A DNA stretch of 33,341 nt from Nioella sediminis (GCF_001879695.1 NZ_MNBL01000071.1:1-33341); one strand, 5' to 3'; positions 8,123 through 15,833 are shown, counted from the stretch's first letter. The notes: generated by a model from the letters alone, not told the origin. Numbers and translations: made by a program.

Positions 8123-8620
8123 ATGCCTGATCAACGGAAAGCAAGCCCGCGGGAAATGATCCTTGGCGGGCTTGTTCTTTTCGGGCTGGTGGTTGTGTTC
8201 GGGGGGATCTTCCTGCTGATGTCGAACCGGTCCGAGGAGCGGGCCCACCGCGCCGCCTTCGAAGAGAGGTTGGGCAGCGCCCCGATGGAACGTCTCGGCA
8301 CCTACGGCCGGTCGAACAGCCCCTGCCAATGGCACACCGCGCGGCTGACGGACCCCACACCGGAGCCGCCGGTCCTTGGGCCGGTCGCGCGCAGATTGAC
8401 CGACTGGTTGCCAACACCTGTCCAGCCGGAGACGGTGGAACTGCACCGCTGCGCACAGGTCTGGGCCGAAACCGAGACGGGTGCACGTCTTTGGGCCGCC
8501 TTGGACGCGCCGGGGGCCTTTGTGGCTGGCCACGTCTTCGACAGCGGGTCCAGCCAGTCGGCGATCTATCTTCCGGCCTATGGAGAGCTGATCGTGATCC
8601 GCGCCTCTGCGGGGCGGTGA
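8123..8620 (+). CDS. Hypothetical membrane-anchored protein downstream of clpX
   Basis: A 165-residue protein I do not recognise. It has a short basic N terminus, one hydrophobic helix at about residues 13-34, and then a soluble domain of about 130 residues that should face the periplasm. Two cysteines in the soluble part (in SPCQWHTARL and LHRCAQVW) could form a disulfide. The start lies 7 bp after clpX, suggesting translational coupling. Proximity alone does not show a role in proteolysis. Confidence 0.75.
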   Translation: MPDQRKASPREMILGGLVLFGLVVVFGGIFLLMSNRSEERAHRAAFEERLGSAPMERLGTYGRSNSPCQWHTARLTDPTPEPPVLGPVARRLTDWLPTPVQPETVELHRCAQVWAETETGARLWAALDAPGAFVAGHVFDSGSSQSAIYLPAYGELIVIRASAGR

Positions 8621-8637
8621 GCGGCGACGCCGGTTGA

Positions 8638-8666
8638 ATTCCGAAATCTGCAAGGATTTTCGGAAT
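8638..8666. promoter_or_regulatory. Inverted repeat in the AraC-regulator promoter
   Basis: Arms ATTCCGAAA (8638-8646) and TTTCGGAAT (8658-8666) pair perfectly around an 11-bp spacer. The right arm is part of the 20-bp element that recurs at 9777-9796, so this region probably holds two half-sites for the AraC protein itself. Confidence 0.55.
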
Positions 8667-8677
8667 CGACGGGCATT
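8658..8677 (-). promoter_or_regulatory. Putative operator, copy 1, upstream of the AraC-type gene
   Basis: Read on the minus strand, this 20-mer matches the plus-strand site at 9777-9796 at 17 of 20 positions (shared pattern AATNCCCGTCGNTTCCGNAA). It sits just upstream of, and overlaps, the expected -35 of a promoter with a TATCTA -10 at 8694-8699, the usual place for activation by an AraC-family protein. Confidence 0.55.
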
Positions 8678-8731
8678 GCGCGCAGCGGGGGCCTATCTAG
8701 GGGCAACCAGTTACCCGACCCGAGGCCTGCC

Positions 8732-9820
8732 ATGATCCTGCTCGACATTTCCATCCGCGCTGCCGCCATCGCGCTGGCGCTACTTAGTGCCACCGCGTTG
8801 ATGATCGTGCCCCAGACGCGGCCCGTGGGTCGACCCGTTTCAGCGCTGGCGCTGACCATGGCGGGCTATGCGCTGCTGTCGAGCCTCGCCGCGCCCGGCT
8901 TTCCCCCGGCGATCATCCCGGTGCTGCTACTGGCGGCGATCTTCGTGCCGCTGGCGGTCTGCTGGCTGGTGGTGACGCTCTTCCTCGACGATCCTCGCGA
9001 CCGGCTGCCGTGGCTGGTGGCGGCGGGGATCGCGGTGGCGCTTGCCATTGCTGGCATCTGGGTGCCGGGGCTGGAAGTGGCGCGGGGCCTTGTGATGCTG
9101 GCCTTCTTCGTGGCGCTGCTTGGCATGGCAATCCGCACCGCGAAGGAGGATCTGGTGGAAGACCGGCTGAAATTCCGCCCTGCCTTTCTGTCGGCCATCG
9201 CCATTCTGGGTGTCTCGATTTCGTCGACCGAACTGATCTTCGGCTATCGTTCCGTGCCCGACGCAATGACGCTGGCGCAAGGGCTGGCCTTTCTCGCGCT
9301 CGCCTTCGCCTATGCGCTGTGGGTGTTGAAGCCCGAGCCCAAGGCCTGCATCTGCTTCACCGAACCGGTGAAACCCGCCGCGCCTGTGGACCGGCGGGCC
9401 GAGGCTGTGGACGGGTCGGTTGTGTCGGCATTGAAGGCCGCACTGGAGAACGGCATCTGGCGGCGTGAGGGGTTGACCATCGCCGCGCTCGGAGCCGAGA
9501 TCGGGGTGCCGGAGCACCGGCTGCGCGCGGTCATCAACCGCCGGCTTGGCTTTCGCAACTTTCCGACCTTCATCAACAGCTACCGGATTGCCGCCGCCAA
9601 GGAGGTGCTGGCCGATCCCGGCGAGGCACGGCGCACCATTCTGGAGATTGCCTATGATGTGGGCTTTGCCTCGCTCGGGCCGTTCAACAAGGCGTTTCGC
9701 GACCAGACCGGGGAAAGCCCGTCAGAGTTCCGCCGCCGGGCACTTGATTCCGGTCAGCCTCTCGCTGGTTTCGAAAAATCCCCGTCGCTTCCGGAATCAG
9801 AGCGATTGAGACCGCACTGA
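8732..9820 (+). CDS. Membrane-embedded AraC family transcriptional regulator
   Basis: A 362-residue protein. About six or seven hydrophobic helices fill residues 5-205, followed by a linker with two cysteines (KACICF) and an AraC-type double helix-turn-helix at about 240-345. That domain has LGAEIGVPEHRLRAVINRR as the first helix-turn-helix and IAYDVGFASLGPFNKAFRD as the second, the latter being the family signature. DNA binding therefore happens at the membrane, with the helices presumably sensing a lipid-soluble or envelope signal. Two related 20-bp elements flank the gene, one in its own promoter and one inside its last codons in front of a small secreted peptide gene. This suggests autoregulation and control of that peptide. 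No known target was recognised. Confidence 0.9.
   Translation: MILLDISIRAAAIALALLSATALMIVPQTRPVGRPVSALALTMAGYALLSSLAAPGFPPAIIPVLLLAAIFVPLAVCWLVVTLFLDDPRDRLPWLVAAGIAVALAIAGIWVPGLEVARGLVMLAFFVALLGMAIRTAKEDLVEDRLKFRPAFLSAIAILGVSISSTELIFGYRSVPDAMTLAQGLAFLALAFAYALWVLKPEPKACICFTEPVKPAAPVDRRAEAVDGSVVSALKAALENGIWRREGLTIAALGAEIGVPEHRLRAVINRRLGFRNFPTFINSYRIAAAKEVLADPGEARRTILEIAYDVGFASLGPFNKAFRDQTGESPSEFRRRALDSGQPLAGFEKSPSLPESERLRPH
9777..9796 (+). promoter_or_regulatory. Putative operator, copy 2, upstream of the small secreted peptide gene
   Basis: The site reads AATCCCCGTCGCTTCCGGAA and differs from the inverted copy at 8658-8677 at three of 20 positions. It lies inside the last codons of the AraC gene, 69 bp before the peptide start codon. 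A CCATCTGGGGG element at 9824-9834 matches the TATCTAGGGG -10 region of the AraC promoter. Confidence 0.55.
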
Positions 9821-9865
9821 CGCCCATCTGGGGGGCATCGCGTTTCATCCAAAGGAGACATACCG

Positions 9866-10015
9866 ATGACCCGCCTGACCCTCGCTGCCCTGATCACCAT
9901 TGCATCCGTTGCCATGGCCAGTGCGCAGACCATTCCCTTTTTCCCGACGCATTGGCCACAGCCGGGCAGCTTTGATGGCCCGCCCGTCGTGACGCAGGAC
10001 GATCAGGGGAACTGA
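9866..10015 (+). CDS. Small secreted peptide (49 residues), unknown function
   Basis: A short gene with a strong ribosome binding site (AAGGAGA, 9 bases before the ATG). The product begins MTRLTLAALITIASVAMASA, a textbook signal peptide with a likely cleavage after ASA, leaving a mature peptide of about 28 residues that starts QTIPFFPTHWPQPGSFDG. The mature part is rich in proline and aromatic residues and ends with acidic and polar residues (DDQGN). It has no cysteine, so it is neither a lipoprotein nor disulfide-bonded. The putative operator and -10-like element upstream match those of the AraC regulator before it, suggesting the two are coregulated. I know no function for it. Confidence 0.65.
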   Translation: MTRLTLAALITIASVAMASAQTIPFFPTHWPQPGSFDGPPVVTQDDQGN

Positions 10016-10018
10016 CGT

Positions 10019-11008
10019 CTAGCGCAGCCAGAGTTTCTCGCGCTTCAACTGATTGCGGATGGCCTGCTCTCGCCGGGGCAGGTTGTCCCGATCGAAAAGC
10101 GCGCGGGCCTTGGCGCCCTTGCCCTGATAGATCATCCGCTTCATCGGCTCGTAGCCCTTCAGCACTTTCTTGACCCAGTTGGGCGCGGCAACTTCCTCCA
10201 GCACATCCACCACGCGTTGCTCTTCGCGGGCGTAAAGCAGTGGCAGGAAGCGATAGTGACAGCTTGTGCGCCCGTCCAGCCAGCCCGGTTCCAGCGCATC
10301 CCGCCCGCCGCCGTAGGAATGGATCACCAGGGGCAGGGCGACCTGATCGAGCCAGGGGTCCATGGTCTGGCAGATGATCTCTTCTGGCGGGTTATCGCGG
10401 ATCGCTGTGGCGTAGTCGAGGAAGCGCGCACCGAATTCATGCGGGCATTTGTAGTAGAAGAACCCGGCGTTGAAATAGAGGTAGCGCCGCCAGTATTCGT
10501 CGGGTTGCCTCAGGTCGAGCGAGCTTTCGAAGTCCAGCCCGAACCTGTCGTAAAGCGATTTCCAAATGGCGGTGTAGCCGGGGCCATAGAGTTCGATCTG
10601 CGGCCAGGTGCCTTCGACCCTGAGGCTGGCAGAGGGCCGGTCGAAATCGAAGGGCACCTTGGTCAGATCGTCGAGGATCAGCGTATCGGTGTCGAAGAAG
10701 ACGAAAGGCTCGCCCTTGGGCAGGGCCGAGAGCATCTCGATCTTGTTGCCATAGGGGTAGTCCTTGCCGAAATGCCGGGACTCGAATGGCAGGATTTCAG
10801 CCCTCAGCCGGTCCAGAAGCTCTTTCACCCCCGCATCGCCCATGCGCGGATCGCCCTGCCAGCGTGGGCCGGGCTGCGGTTCTACGATAAAGAGGCGGCC
10901 GGGGAAATTCGGGTTGGCGGCGCGAAAGCTGGCAGCAAAAAGCGCTGCCTCGTATTGCAGGCGGCCGTTCTGGCCCACCACAACCACGTTGAACATGTTC
11001 TTGGGCAT
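10019..11008 (-). CDS. Glycosyltransferase-like protein (family unknown)
   Basis: A 329-residue protein, probably cytoplasmic. The N terminus (MFNVVVVGQNGRLQYEAALF) followed by FFDTDTLIL, a DxD-type motif that binds metal and nucleotide sugar in many glycosyltransferases, suggests a GT-A fold. Conserved-looking stretches later (YLYFNAGFFYYKCP, DQVALPLVIHSYGG) resemble the second half of such enzymes. I chose the ATG at 11008; a GTG at 11026 would add only six residues and neither has a clear ribosome binding site. No polysaccharide gene is adjacent, so the acceptor is unknown. It could also be a sugar-binding protein without catalysis. Confidence 0.75.
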   Translation of the reverse strand: MPKNMFNVVVVGQNGRLQYEAALFAASFRAANPNFPGRLFIVEPQPGPRWQGDPRMGDAGVKELLDRLRAEILPFESRHFGKDYPYGNKIEMLSALPKGEPFVFFDTDTLILDDLTKVPFDFDRPSASLRVEGTWPQIELYGPGYTAIWKSLYDRFGLDFESSLDLRQPDEYWRRYLYFNAGFFYYKCPHEFGARFLDYATAIRDNPPEEIICQTMDPWLDQVALPLVIHSYGGGRDALEPGWLDGRTSCHYRFLPLLYAREEQRVVDVLEEVAAPNWVKKVLKGYEPMKRMIYQGKGAKARALFDRDNLPRREQAIRNQLKREKLWLR

Positions 11009-11211
11009 ACTGCTCGGCACCACCACTTGTCGATTGGGGGCAGTCTAGCGTCAGAGACCGGGCTGAACCAGCCTTGCAATCGGGCTTTTCCCGTCTTCAT
11101 TGCGTTGCAAACCGGTCGGGTGGACAGCAGGCTGCCGGACGGGCAACGATCTTCCTGGCACTTTCTATGGCGCGCCGATGGTATAGATTCTTTGGTGAGC
11201 AGGAGGGGAAA

Positions 11212-11296
11212 TGGTGGGCGACCCTGGAATCGAACCAGGCATGGGTGTTCCCCGGCGGAGTTACAGTCCGCTGCCGCACCTTGCAGCACGTCGCCC
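11212..11296 (-). tRNA. tRNA-Tyr (anticodon GUA)
   Basis: On the minus strand an 85-nt class II tRNA folds with acceptor arms GGGCGAC and GTCGCCC, anticodon stem GCGGA/TCCGC with loop CTGTAAC (anticodon GTA), an extended variable arm (GGG...CCC), a T arm CCTGG-TTCGATT-CCAGG and an encoded CCA end. The long variable arm fits bacterial tRNA-Tyr. A 7-bp hairpin (TTCGGTT/AACCGAA, 11302-11319) lies in the 5' leader. Confidence 0.93.
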
Positions 11297-11328
11297 TTGC
11301 TTTCGGTTCTTCAACCGAACGCCGGGTG

Positions 11329-11357
11329 GGGATAATCTGCCCGGTCAGGGGCGTCAA
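11329..11357 (-). promoter_or_regulatory. Promoter of tRNA-Tyr
   Basis: On the minus strand TTGACG (11352-11357) and TATCCC (11329-11334) are separated by 17 bp. Transcription would start near 11322, giving a short 5' leader. Confidence 0.5.
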
Positions 11358-11440
11358 GATGAAAATCGGCCAAAAACCGGACTTGCCTTTGCATCCTCCG
11401 GCGGCGTAGCTGCCCTGCAAGTCACGAAGGAGACCGGACC

Positions 11441-12226
11441 GTGAAGAAACCGACATGGGTGATCGAGAAGGAACGCGCCAAGCGGGCCTCTGCTGCGGAA
11501 ACTGTCTGGCTTTTCGGGCTGCATGCGGTGCGCGATGCGCTGATGAATCCGGCGCGCGAAAAGCTGCGGCTGGTGGTGACGAAGAATGCCGCCGACCGTC
11601 TGGCGGATGCGATTCCCGGTGCAGGGCTGGAGCCGGAGATTGCCGATCCGCGCAAGTTTCCGGTGCCGCTCGATCCCGGATCGGTGCATCAGGGAGCAGC
11701 GCTGGAGGTGAAGGCGCTGGACTGGGGCCGGTTGTCCGATCTTTGCAAACCGGGGCAGGCCTCGCCACGCCTTTTGCTGCTCGATCGGGTCACCGACCCG
11801 CACAATGTGGGCGCGATCCTGCGCTCGGCCGAGGTGTTCGGCGCGCGGGCTGTCATCGCTCCGCATCGCCATTCCGCCCCTGAAACCGGGGCCTTGGCCA
11901 AGACCGCCTCGGGCGCGCTGGAGCGCCAGCCCTATCTGCGGGTGAAGAACCTTGGCGATGCGATGCAGGAGTTGCAGAAAATGGGCTATACGCTGGTTGG
12001 TCTGGCGGGTGAAGGCGAGGAAGTGATCGACGATCTGGCCCCCGATCTGGCGGGCCGTCCCGTGGCCCTGGTTCTTGGGGCCGAAGGGCCGGGCCTGCGC
12101 GCGCGCACGCGCGAATTGTGCGACCATCTGGTTCGGATTCCCTTCGCGGGCGAATTTGGCTCTCTCAACGTCTCGAATGCTGCGGCTGTGTCCCTATATG
12201 CAATGACACGCAACCCGGAGAGCTGA
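11441..12226 (+). CDS. rlmB: 23S rRNA (guanosine-2'-O-)-methyltransferase RlmB, TrmH/SpoU family
   Basis: A 261-residue SPOUT-class methyltransferase expected to methylate the ribose of a conserved guanosine in domain V of 23S rRNA, using S-adenosylmethionine. The N-terminal substrate-binding part begins near WLFGLHAVRDAL. The catalytic knot has all three SpoU motifs: DRVTDPHNVGAILRSAEVFG, LVLGAEGPGLR and IPFAGEFGSLNVSNAAAVSLY. The start is GTG at 11441 with AAGGAGA upstream. The stop is directly followed by the ATG of a small zinc-ribbon protein. A tRNA 2'-O-methylation role cannot be excluded from the sequence. Confidence 0.92.
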   Translation: MKKPTWVIEKERAKRASAAETVWLFGLHAVRDALMNPAREKLRLVVTKNAADRLADAIPGAGLEPEIADPRKFPVPLDPGSVHQGAALEVKALDWGRLSDLCKPGQASPRLLLLDRVTDPHNVGAILRSAEVFGARAVIAPHRHSAPETGALAKTASGALERQPYLRVKNLGDAMQELQKMGYTLVGLAGEGEEVIDDLAPDLAGRPVALVLGAEGPGLRARTRELCDHLVRIPFAGEFGSLNVSNAAAVSLYAMTRNPES

Positions 12227-12523
12227 ATGACCACCAAGATCGCCACATGCTGTTACTGCGGCACAAGAACCGCCCTGCGGCTGACGGCGCGCGGCGGGCA
12301 TGAGCTGGCCTGCGGAAACTGTGGCGCGCCATTGCATGAGATGAAAGCGCTGCGCGAGGACCGCCCCCGCACGCCAAAGCGCGCAGCCCCTTCGCCCGCC
12401 GCCTATCGCGATCATGACAGGCCCTACAGGGGCAAGAAGAAAAAGAAGCCCAAGCGACGCAAATCGATGTGGTCTGAGATGCTGGAAGACGCGTTCGACT
12501 TCGTCGAGGATATCTTCGACTGA
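12227..12523 (+). CDS. Small zinc-ribbon protein
   Basis: A 98-residue protein starting on the base after the rlmB stop, so the two are probably translated together. Two CxxC pairs (C8-C11 and C29-C32) form a zinc ribbon. A strongly basic stretch with a run of lysines follows (residues about 68-78), and the C terminus is acidic (EMLEDAFDFVEDIFD). The basic part could bind RNA. The function is unknown; the position suggests a link to RNA metabolism but does not prove it. Confidence 0.8.
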   Translation: MTTKIATCCYCGTRTALRLTARGGHELACGNCGAPLHEMKALREDRPRTPKRAAPSPAAYRDHDRPYRGKKKKKPKRRKSMWSEMLEDAFDFVEDIFD

Positions 12524-12603
12524 CATTCGTTCACGCTTGCGTCAGGGGGCTTTTCTGGCAGCGCGAAGATGGCAATCTTGGGGGAGCTTCCAAGGAGACT
12601 CCC

Positions 12604-13056
12604 ATGATCCGCCGCCGCACCGCCCTGACGTTTCTTGCAGCCGCTCCCTTGTCTTTGCAGGTTGGCGCGGCATGTGCCTCCTCGCCACCCGTTTTTGCCG
12701 CGGCTGGTGTGGCCATCAACGGCACGGATCCCGTTGCCTATTTCGATGCCGGGGAACCGGTTGCGGGACAGGCAGGCTATGCGGTTGACTGGAACGGCGC
12801 GCGCTGGCTGTTCAGCTCTGCGGTCAACCGTGACAGGTTTGCCACTGACCCAATGGCATTTGCCCCCGCTTACGGCGGCTATTGTGCCTGGGCGGCGTCT
12901 CGTGGCTATGTCGCGGACACGGTGCCCGAGGCCTGGACGATCCATGCGGGGCGGCTGTTCCTGAATGCTTCGCTGCGCATCCGGCGCCGGTGGGAACGCG
13001 ACATTTCGGGCAATGTTGCCTTGGCGGATGCGAATTGGCCCGCGATCCTGGGGTAG
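12604..13056 (+). CDS. YHS domain-containing exported protein
   Basis: A 150-residue protein with an N-terminal export signal (MIRRRTALTFLAAAPLSL); the arginine cluster makes a Tat signal possible. The body carries a YHS-like domain (GTDPVAYFDAGEPVAGQAGY, then FSSAVNRDRFATDPMAFAPAYGGYCAWA), as in periplasmic proteins thought to bind metals. The central cysteine in GGYCAWA is a candidate ligand. AAGGAGA lies 5 bases before the ATG. No metal transporter is nearby and the exact role is unknown. Confidence 0.86.
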   Translation: MIRRRTALTFLAAAPLSLQVGAACASSPPVFAAAGVAINGTDPVAYFDAGEPVAGQAGYAVDWNGARWLFSSAVNRDRFATDPMAFAPAYGGYCAWAASRGYVADTVPEAWTIHAGRLFLNASLRIRRRWERDISGNVALADANWPAILG

Positions 13057-13123
13057 CCACTATTTTCAATCACTTTTTTGTTCCACCCCTTTAAATGTGC
13101 CCGAAAGTTGCTAAATTACAACG

Positions 13124-13216
13124 TATGGCGCACGGTTCGGAACACCGAAGCGCCCATCACTGTCCCTCGTTCCGCACTTGGCGCCTGTAGCGAAATCCCG
13201 CTGCGGGCGCCTTTTT
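13124..13216 (+). ncRNA. Candidate small RNA or transcribed leader with two hairpins
   Basis: An extended -10 (TGCTAAATT, 13109-13117) would start transcription at about 13124. The RNA opens with a hairpin at 13125-13157 (ATGGCGC against GCGCCCAT, continued by TTCGG/CCGAA). It then has a single-stranded linker of about 22 nt containing GTCCCTCG, and ends in a 13-bp hairpin with a TTTTT tail. Size and shape fit a free-standing small RNA. Because the CoA-binding gene starts 21 bp after the T run, an attenuator leader for that gene is the main alternative. I could not match it to SAM-II, SAM/SAH or SRP RNA patterns that I know. Confidence 0.5.
13180..13216 (+). terminator. Strong intrinsic terminator
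   Basis: The stem GGCGCC-TGTAGCG (13180-13192) pairs with CGCTGCG-GGCGCC (13199-13211) over 13 positions, two of them G-U, around a six-nt loop. TTTTT follows at 13212-13216. It ends 20 bases before the CoA-binding gene start codon, so it may separate that gene from upstream transcription. Confidence 0.82.
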
Positions 13217-13236
13217 CTTGTGCTAGGGCTGCGCCC

Positions 13237-13710
13237 ATGACAACGAATCCTTCCGATGATCTTTTGCGCAAGATCCTGCGCAGCACCAAAACCATCGCCT
13301 GCGTGGGCGTGTCGCCCAACCCGGTGCGGCCGTCGCATTACGTGGGGCGCTACCTGAAGCTGAAAGGCTTCCGGGTGATCCCGGTCAACCCCGGCCATGC
13401 GGGAAGCACCCTGTTCGGGGCGACGGTGGTGGGGTCACTGTCCGAGATCGAGGGGCCGGTCGACATGGTCGATATCTTCCGCCGGTCGGACTCCGTGCCG
13501 CCAATTGTCGACGAGGCGTTGGACCGGTTTCCGGGCCTCAAGACGATCTGGATGCAGATCGGGGTGGAGCATGCGGAAGCGGCGGCAAAAGCCGAGGCGC
13601 GGGGAGTGCAGGTGATCCAGAACCGTTGCCCGAAGATCGAGTATCAGCGGCTCTTTGGCGAGTTGCGGATGGGTGGGTTCAACACCGGGATCATCAGCTC
13701 CAAGCTATGA
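13237..13710 (+). CDS. CoA-binding protein (YccU family)
   Basis: A 157-residue Rossmann-fold protein of the CoA_binding_2 family. The N-terminal glycine region is IACVGVSPNPVRPSHYVGRYL, and VIPVNPG, VDMVDIFRRSDSVPPIVDEAL and the C-terminal VIQNRCPKIEYQRL are typical of the family. I place the start at the ATG at 13237; an ATG at 13078 would extend the frame through the strong terminator. In Rhodobacteraceae this family is, from memory, often next to methionine-synthesis genes, and here a homocysteine methyltransferase homologue follows. The ligand and biochemical role are not established. Confidence 0.92.
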   Translation: MTTNPSDDLLRKILRSTKTIACVGVSPNPVRPSHYVGRYLKLKGFRVIPVNPGHAGSTLFGATVVGSLSEIEGPVDMVDIFRRSDSVPPIVDEALDRFPGLKTIWMQIGVEHAEAAAKAEARGVQVIQNRCPKIEYQRLFGELRMGGFNTGIISSKL

Positions 13711-13839
13711 ACGCCAAGGGCGCAGCCTGATATGTCGTCTTCGAAGCCGCACCACCTCGGTCCGTCGTCCGGCAGAAAACCTTTTCTCGATTGGTAGCAG
13801 CCGTTAGGCTAGGCGCATACCAAGCAAACAGGAGCGCCA

Positions 13840-14763
13840 ATGTCTACCTCTCGCCACAGCACGCCCGAGGGGCCGATACTGCACTGGGTCGGGCTGGAAA
13901 CCGATCTGATCTTTTCCAGAGGAATCGACTTGCCCGGTTTCGCCTCCTATCCGCTGCTGGATGATCCCGAAACACACGAGATGTTGCGCGGCGACTATCA
14001 GGCTTTGGCGGATTTCGCTCGCGAAGAAGGCGTCGGCATGATGCTGGATGCTCTTACCTGGGTGGCTAGCCGGGACCGAGGACGAGAACTAGGTTATTCG
14101 CCGGAAAGGCTGGCAGAAAGCAACCGGAAGGCCGTTCGTTTGATCACTGAAGTGCGTGACGCCAACCCGGATGCAAACCTGATCCTGTCGGGTCAGATGG
14201 GTCCGAGAGGTGATGGCTATGAAGTCGGTGATCAGATGACGGTTGCTGAAGCCGAGACCTTTCACGGGGAGCAGATGGGCGTGCTTTCAAAAGCCGGAGT
14301 GGACCTGGTAAACGCGTTTACCATGACCTATGCGGCGGAGGCCGCAGGTATCGCGCGAGCGGCAAAGGCGCGGGGCATTCCCGTGGTAATTGCTTTTACA
14401 GTAGAAACCGACGGATGCCTGCCTGACGGAATGAGCCTGGCTGATGCAATTGAACGGGTGGATGCTGAAAGCGAAAGCTATCCTTCCTACTTCCTCGTCA
14501 ACTGTGCGCACCCCGAACATTTGGCCCCCGCCCTTGTCGGTGACGTGCGCCTGAACCGACTGGCGGGACTAGTCAGCAATGCCTCGCGTTGCAGTCATGA
14601 AGAGTTAGATAATGCCGAGGAGCTTGATGCAGGTGATCCAGATGAGCTGGGTAAGCAGATTGGTGAACTTGCCCGTGCCAATCCGAATTTCCGTGTCTTC
14701 GGCGGTTGTTGTGGTACGGATTTTCGGCATCTGCGGGCTATGGCGCGCAACCTGAAAGCGTAG
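13840..14763 (+). CDS. Homocysteine S-methyltransferase family protein
   Basis: A 307-residue TIM-barrel protein of the family that transfers methyl groups from S-methylmethionine, betaine or similar donors to homocysteine. The three zinc ligands are present: C222 in VNCAHPEH, and C290 and C291 in FGGCCGTD. The N-terminal ETDLIFSRGIDLPGFA takes the place of the usual GTEL motif, and ILSGQMGPRGDGY follows the family pattern. GGAG precedes the ATG. The gene looks richer in A and T than its neighbours (for example the run near 14600-14660), hinting at different ancestry. The methyl donor cannot be assigned. Confidence 0.86.
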   Translation: MSTSRHSTPEGPILHWVGLETDLIFSRGIDLPGFASYPLLDDPETHEMLRGDYQALADFAREEGVGMMLDALTWVASRDRGRELGYSPERLAESNRKAVRLITEVRDANPDANLILSGQMGPRGDGYEVGDQMTVAEAETFHGEQMGVLSKAGVDLVNAFTMTYAAEAAGIARAAKARGIPVVIAFTVETDGCLPDGMSLADAIERVDAESESYPSYFLVNCAHPEHLAPALVGDVRLNRLAGLVSNASRCSHEELDNAEELDAGDPDELGKQIGELARANPNFRVFGGCCGTDFRHLRAMARNLKA

Positions 14764-14766
14764 GCC

Positions 14767-15075
14767 TCAGCGGCTCGCTTTCTCGGCCACACCAGAGACC
14801 CCCTCGCGCCGCTCCAGCTCTGCCAGCACATCCGCCAGCGTCACGTCGCGCGCCGCCAGCATGACCAGCAGGTGATAGAGCACATCCGCCGCCTCCGATG
14901 TCAGCCGTTCCCGGTCGCCTTTCACCGCTTCGATGATCGCCTCGACGGCCTCTTCCCCGAATTTCTCAGCGCATTTCTCCGGTCCCTTGGCCAGCAGCTT
15001 CGCTGTCCAGGAGCTGTCGGGATCGGCCTCTTTACGGGCCTCTATCGTGGCGGCAAGGCGGGAAAGTGAGGTCAT
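14767..15075 (-). CDS. hisE: Phosphoribosyl-ATP diphosphatase HisE
   Basis: A 102-residue all-alpha enzyme for the second step of histidine synthesis, hydrolysing phosphoribosyl-ATP to phosphoribosyl-AMP. The pyrophosphohydrolase region shows [21 protein letters not shown] and [12 protein letters not shown], with the acidic residues that bind magnesium. It is a stand-alone protein, not fused to HisI. Its ATG overlaps the hisF stop in an ATGA, so translation is coupled. Confidence 0.96.
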   Translation of the reverse strand: MTSLSRLAATIEARKEADPDSSWTAKLLAKGPEKCAEKFGEEAVEAIIEAVKGDRERLTSEAADVLYHLLVMLAARDVTLADVLAELERREGVSGVAEKASR

Positions 15076-15833
15076 GAGAGCCTCACGGGGATACCGGCGG
15101 CGGCCATGTGGGCCTTGGCCTCGGCAATGGTGTAATCGCCGAAATGGAAGATCGAGGCGGCCAGAACGGCGGAGGCCCCGCCAATCGTCACGCCTTCGAC
15201 GAGGTGATCAAGATTGCCGACGCCCCCCGACGCGATCACCGGCACTGGAACAGCATCGGAAATCGCGCGCGTCAAAGGCAGGTTGAATCCGGCCCGCGTG
15301 CCGTCGCGGTCCATCGAGGTCAGCAGGATCTCGCCCGCGCCCTTGGCGACGACCGTGCGCGCGAATTCCACCGCGTCGATGCCGGTCGCCTTGCGCCCGC
15401 CATGGGTGAAGATCTCCCACTTGCCCGGCGATACGGTCTTGGCGTCGATAGCCACCACGATGCATTGCGATCCGAACTTGTCCGCCGCGCGCGCCACGAC
15501 GTCGGGGTCGGCCACGGCGGCGGAGTTGAAGCTGACCTTGTCGGCGCCCGCCAGCAGCAGGTTGCGCACATCCTCGACCGTCCGAACCCCGCCGCCGATG
15601 GTCAGCGGCATGAAGCACTGTTCGGCTGTGCGCGTGGCAAGGTCATACATGGTGCCGCGGTTTTCATGGGTCGCGTGGATGTCGAGAAAGCAAAGCTCAT
15701 CGGCCCCCGCCGCATCATAGGCCCGCGCCGATTCCACCGGGTCACCGGCGTCGATCAGGTCCACGAAGTTGACCCCCTTCACCACGCGCCCGTCGGCCAC
15801 GTCGAGGCAGGGGATAATGCGGGTTTTCAGCAT
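15072..15833 (-). CDS. hisF: Imidazole glycerol phosphate synthase cyclase subunit HisF
   Basis: A 253-residue TIM barrel that, with HisH, converts PRFAR and ammonia to imidazole glycerol phosphate and AICAR. Catalytic D11 ([14 protein letters not shown]) and D130 (VVAIDAK) are both in place. The start at 15833 gives the standard N terminus [12 protein letters not shown]; a much longer open frame upstream is unrelated. It overlaps hisE by 4 bases. It is separated from hisA by the Hint-protein gene, an unusual interruption. Confidence 0.98.
   Translation of the reverse strand: MLKTRIIPCLDVADGRVVKGVNFVDLIDAGDPVESARAYDAAGADELCFLDIHATHENRGTMYDLATRTAEQCFMPLTIGGGVRTVEDVRNLLLAGADKVSFNSAAVADPDVVARAADKFGSQCIVVAIDAKTVSPGKWEIFTHGGRKATGIDAVEFARTVVAKGAGEILLTSMDRDGTRAGFNLPLTRAISDAVPVPVIASGGVGNLDHLVEGVTIGGASAVLAASIFHFGDYTIAEAKAHMAAAGIPVRLS

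Noticed and set aside
11156-11171. Sigma-54 promoter (TGGCAC...) near the tRNA-Tyr gene.
   Set aside because: The required GC pair at the -12 element is missing at the right spacing.
11211-11444. A 77-codon open frame beginning MVGDPGIEPGMGVP.
   Set aside because: It reads through the antisense strand of tRNA-Tyr; it is a familiar artefact of tRNA regions.
13078-13236. An N-terminal extension of the CoA-binding protein.
   Set aside because: It would be translated across a strong terminator, and the family N terminus begins at 13237.
13057-13236. SAM-II or SAM/SAH riboswitch in front of the CoA-binding gene.
   Set aside because: The conserved cores of these riboswitches, as I know them, are not visible; only generic hairpins are.
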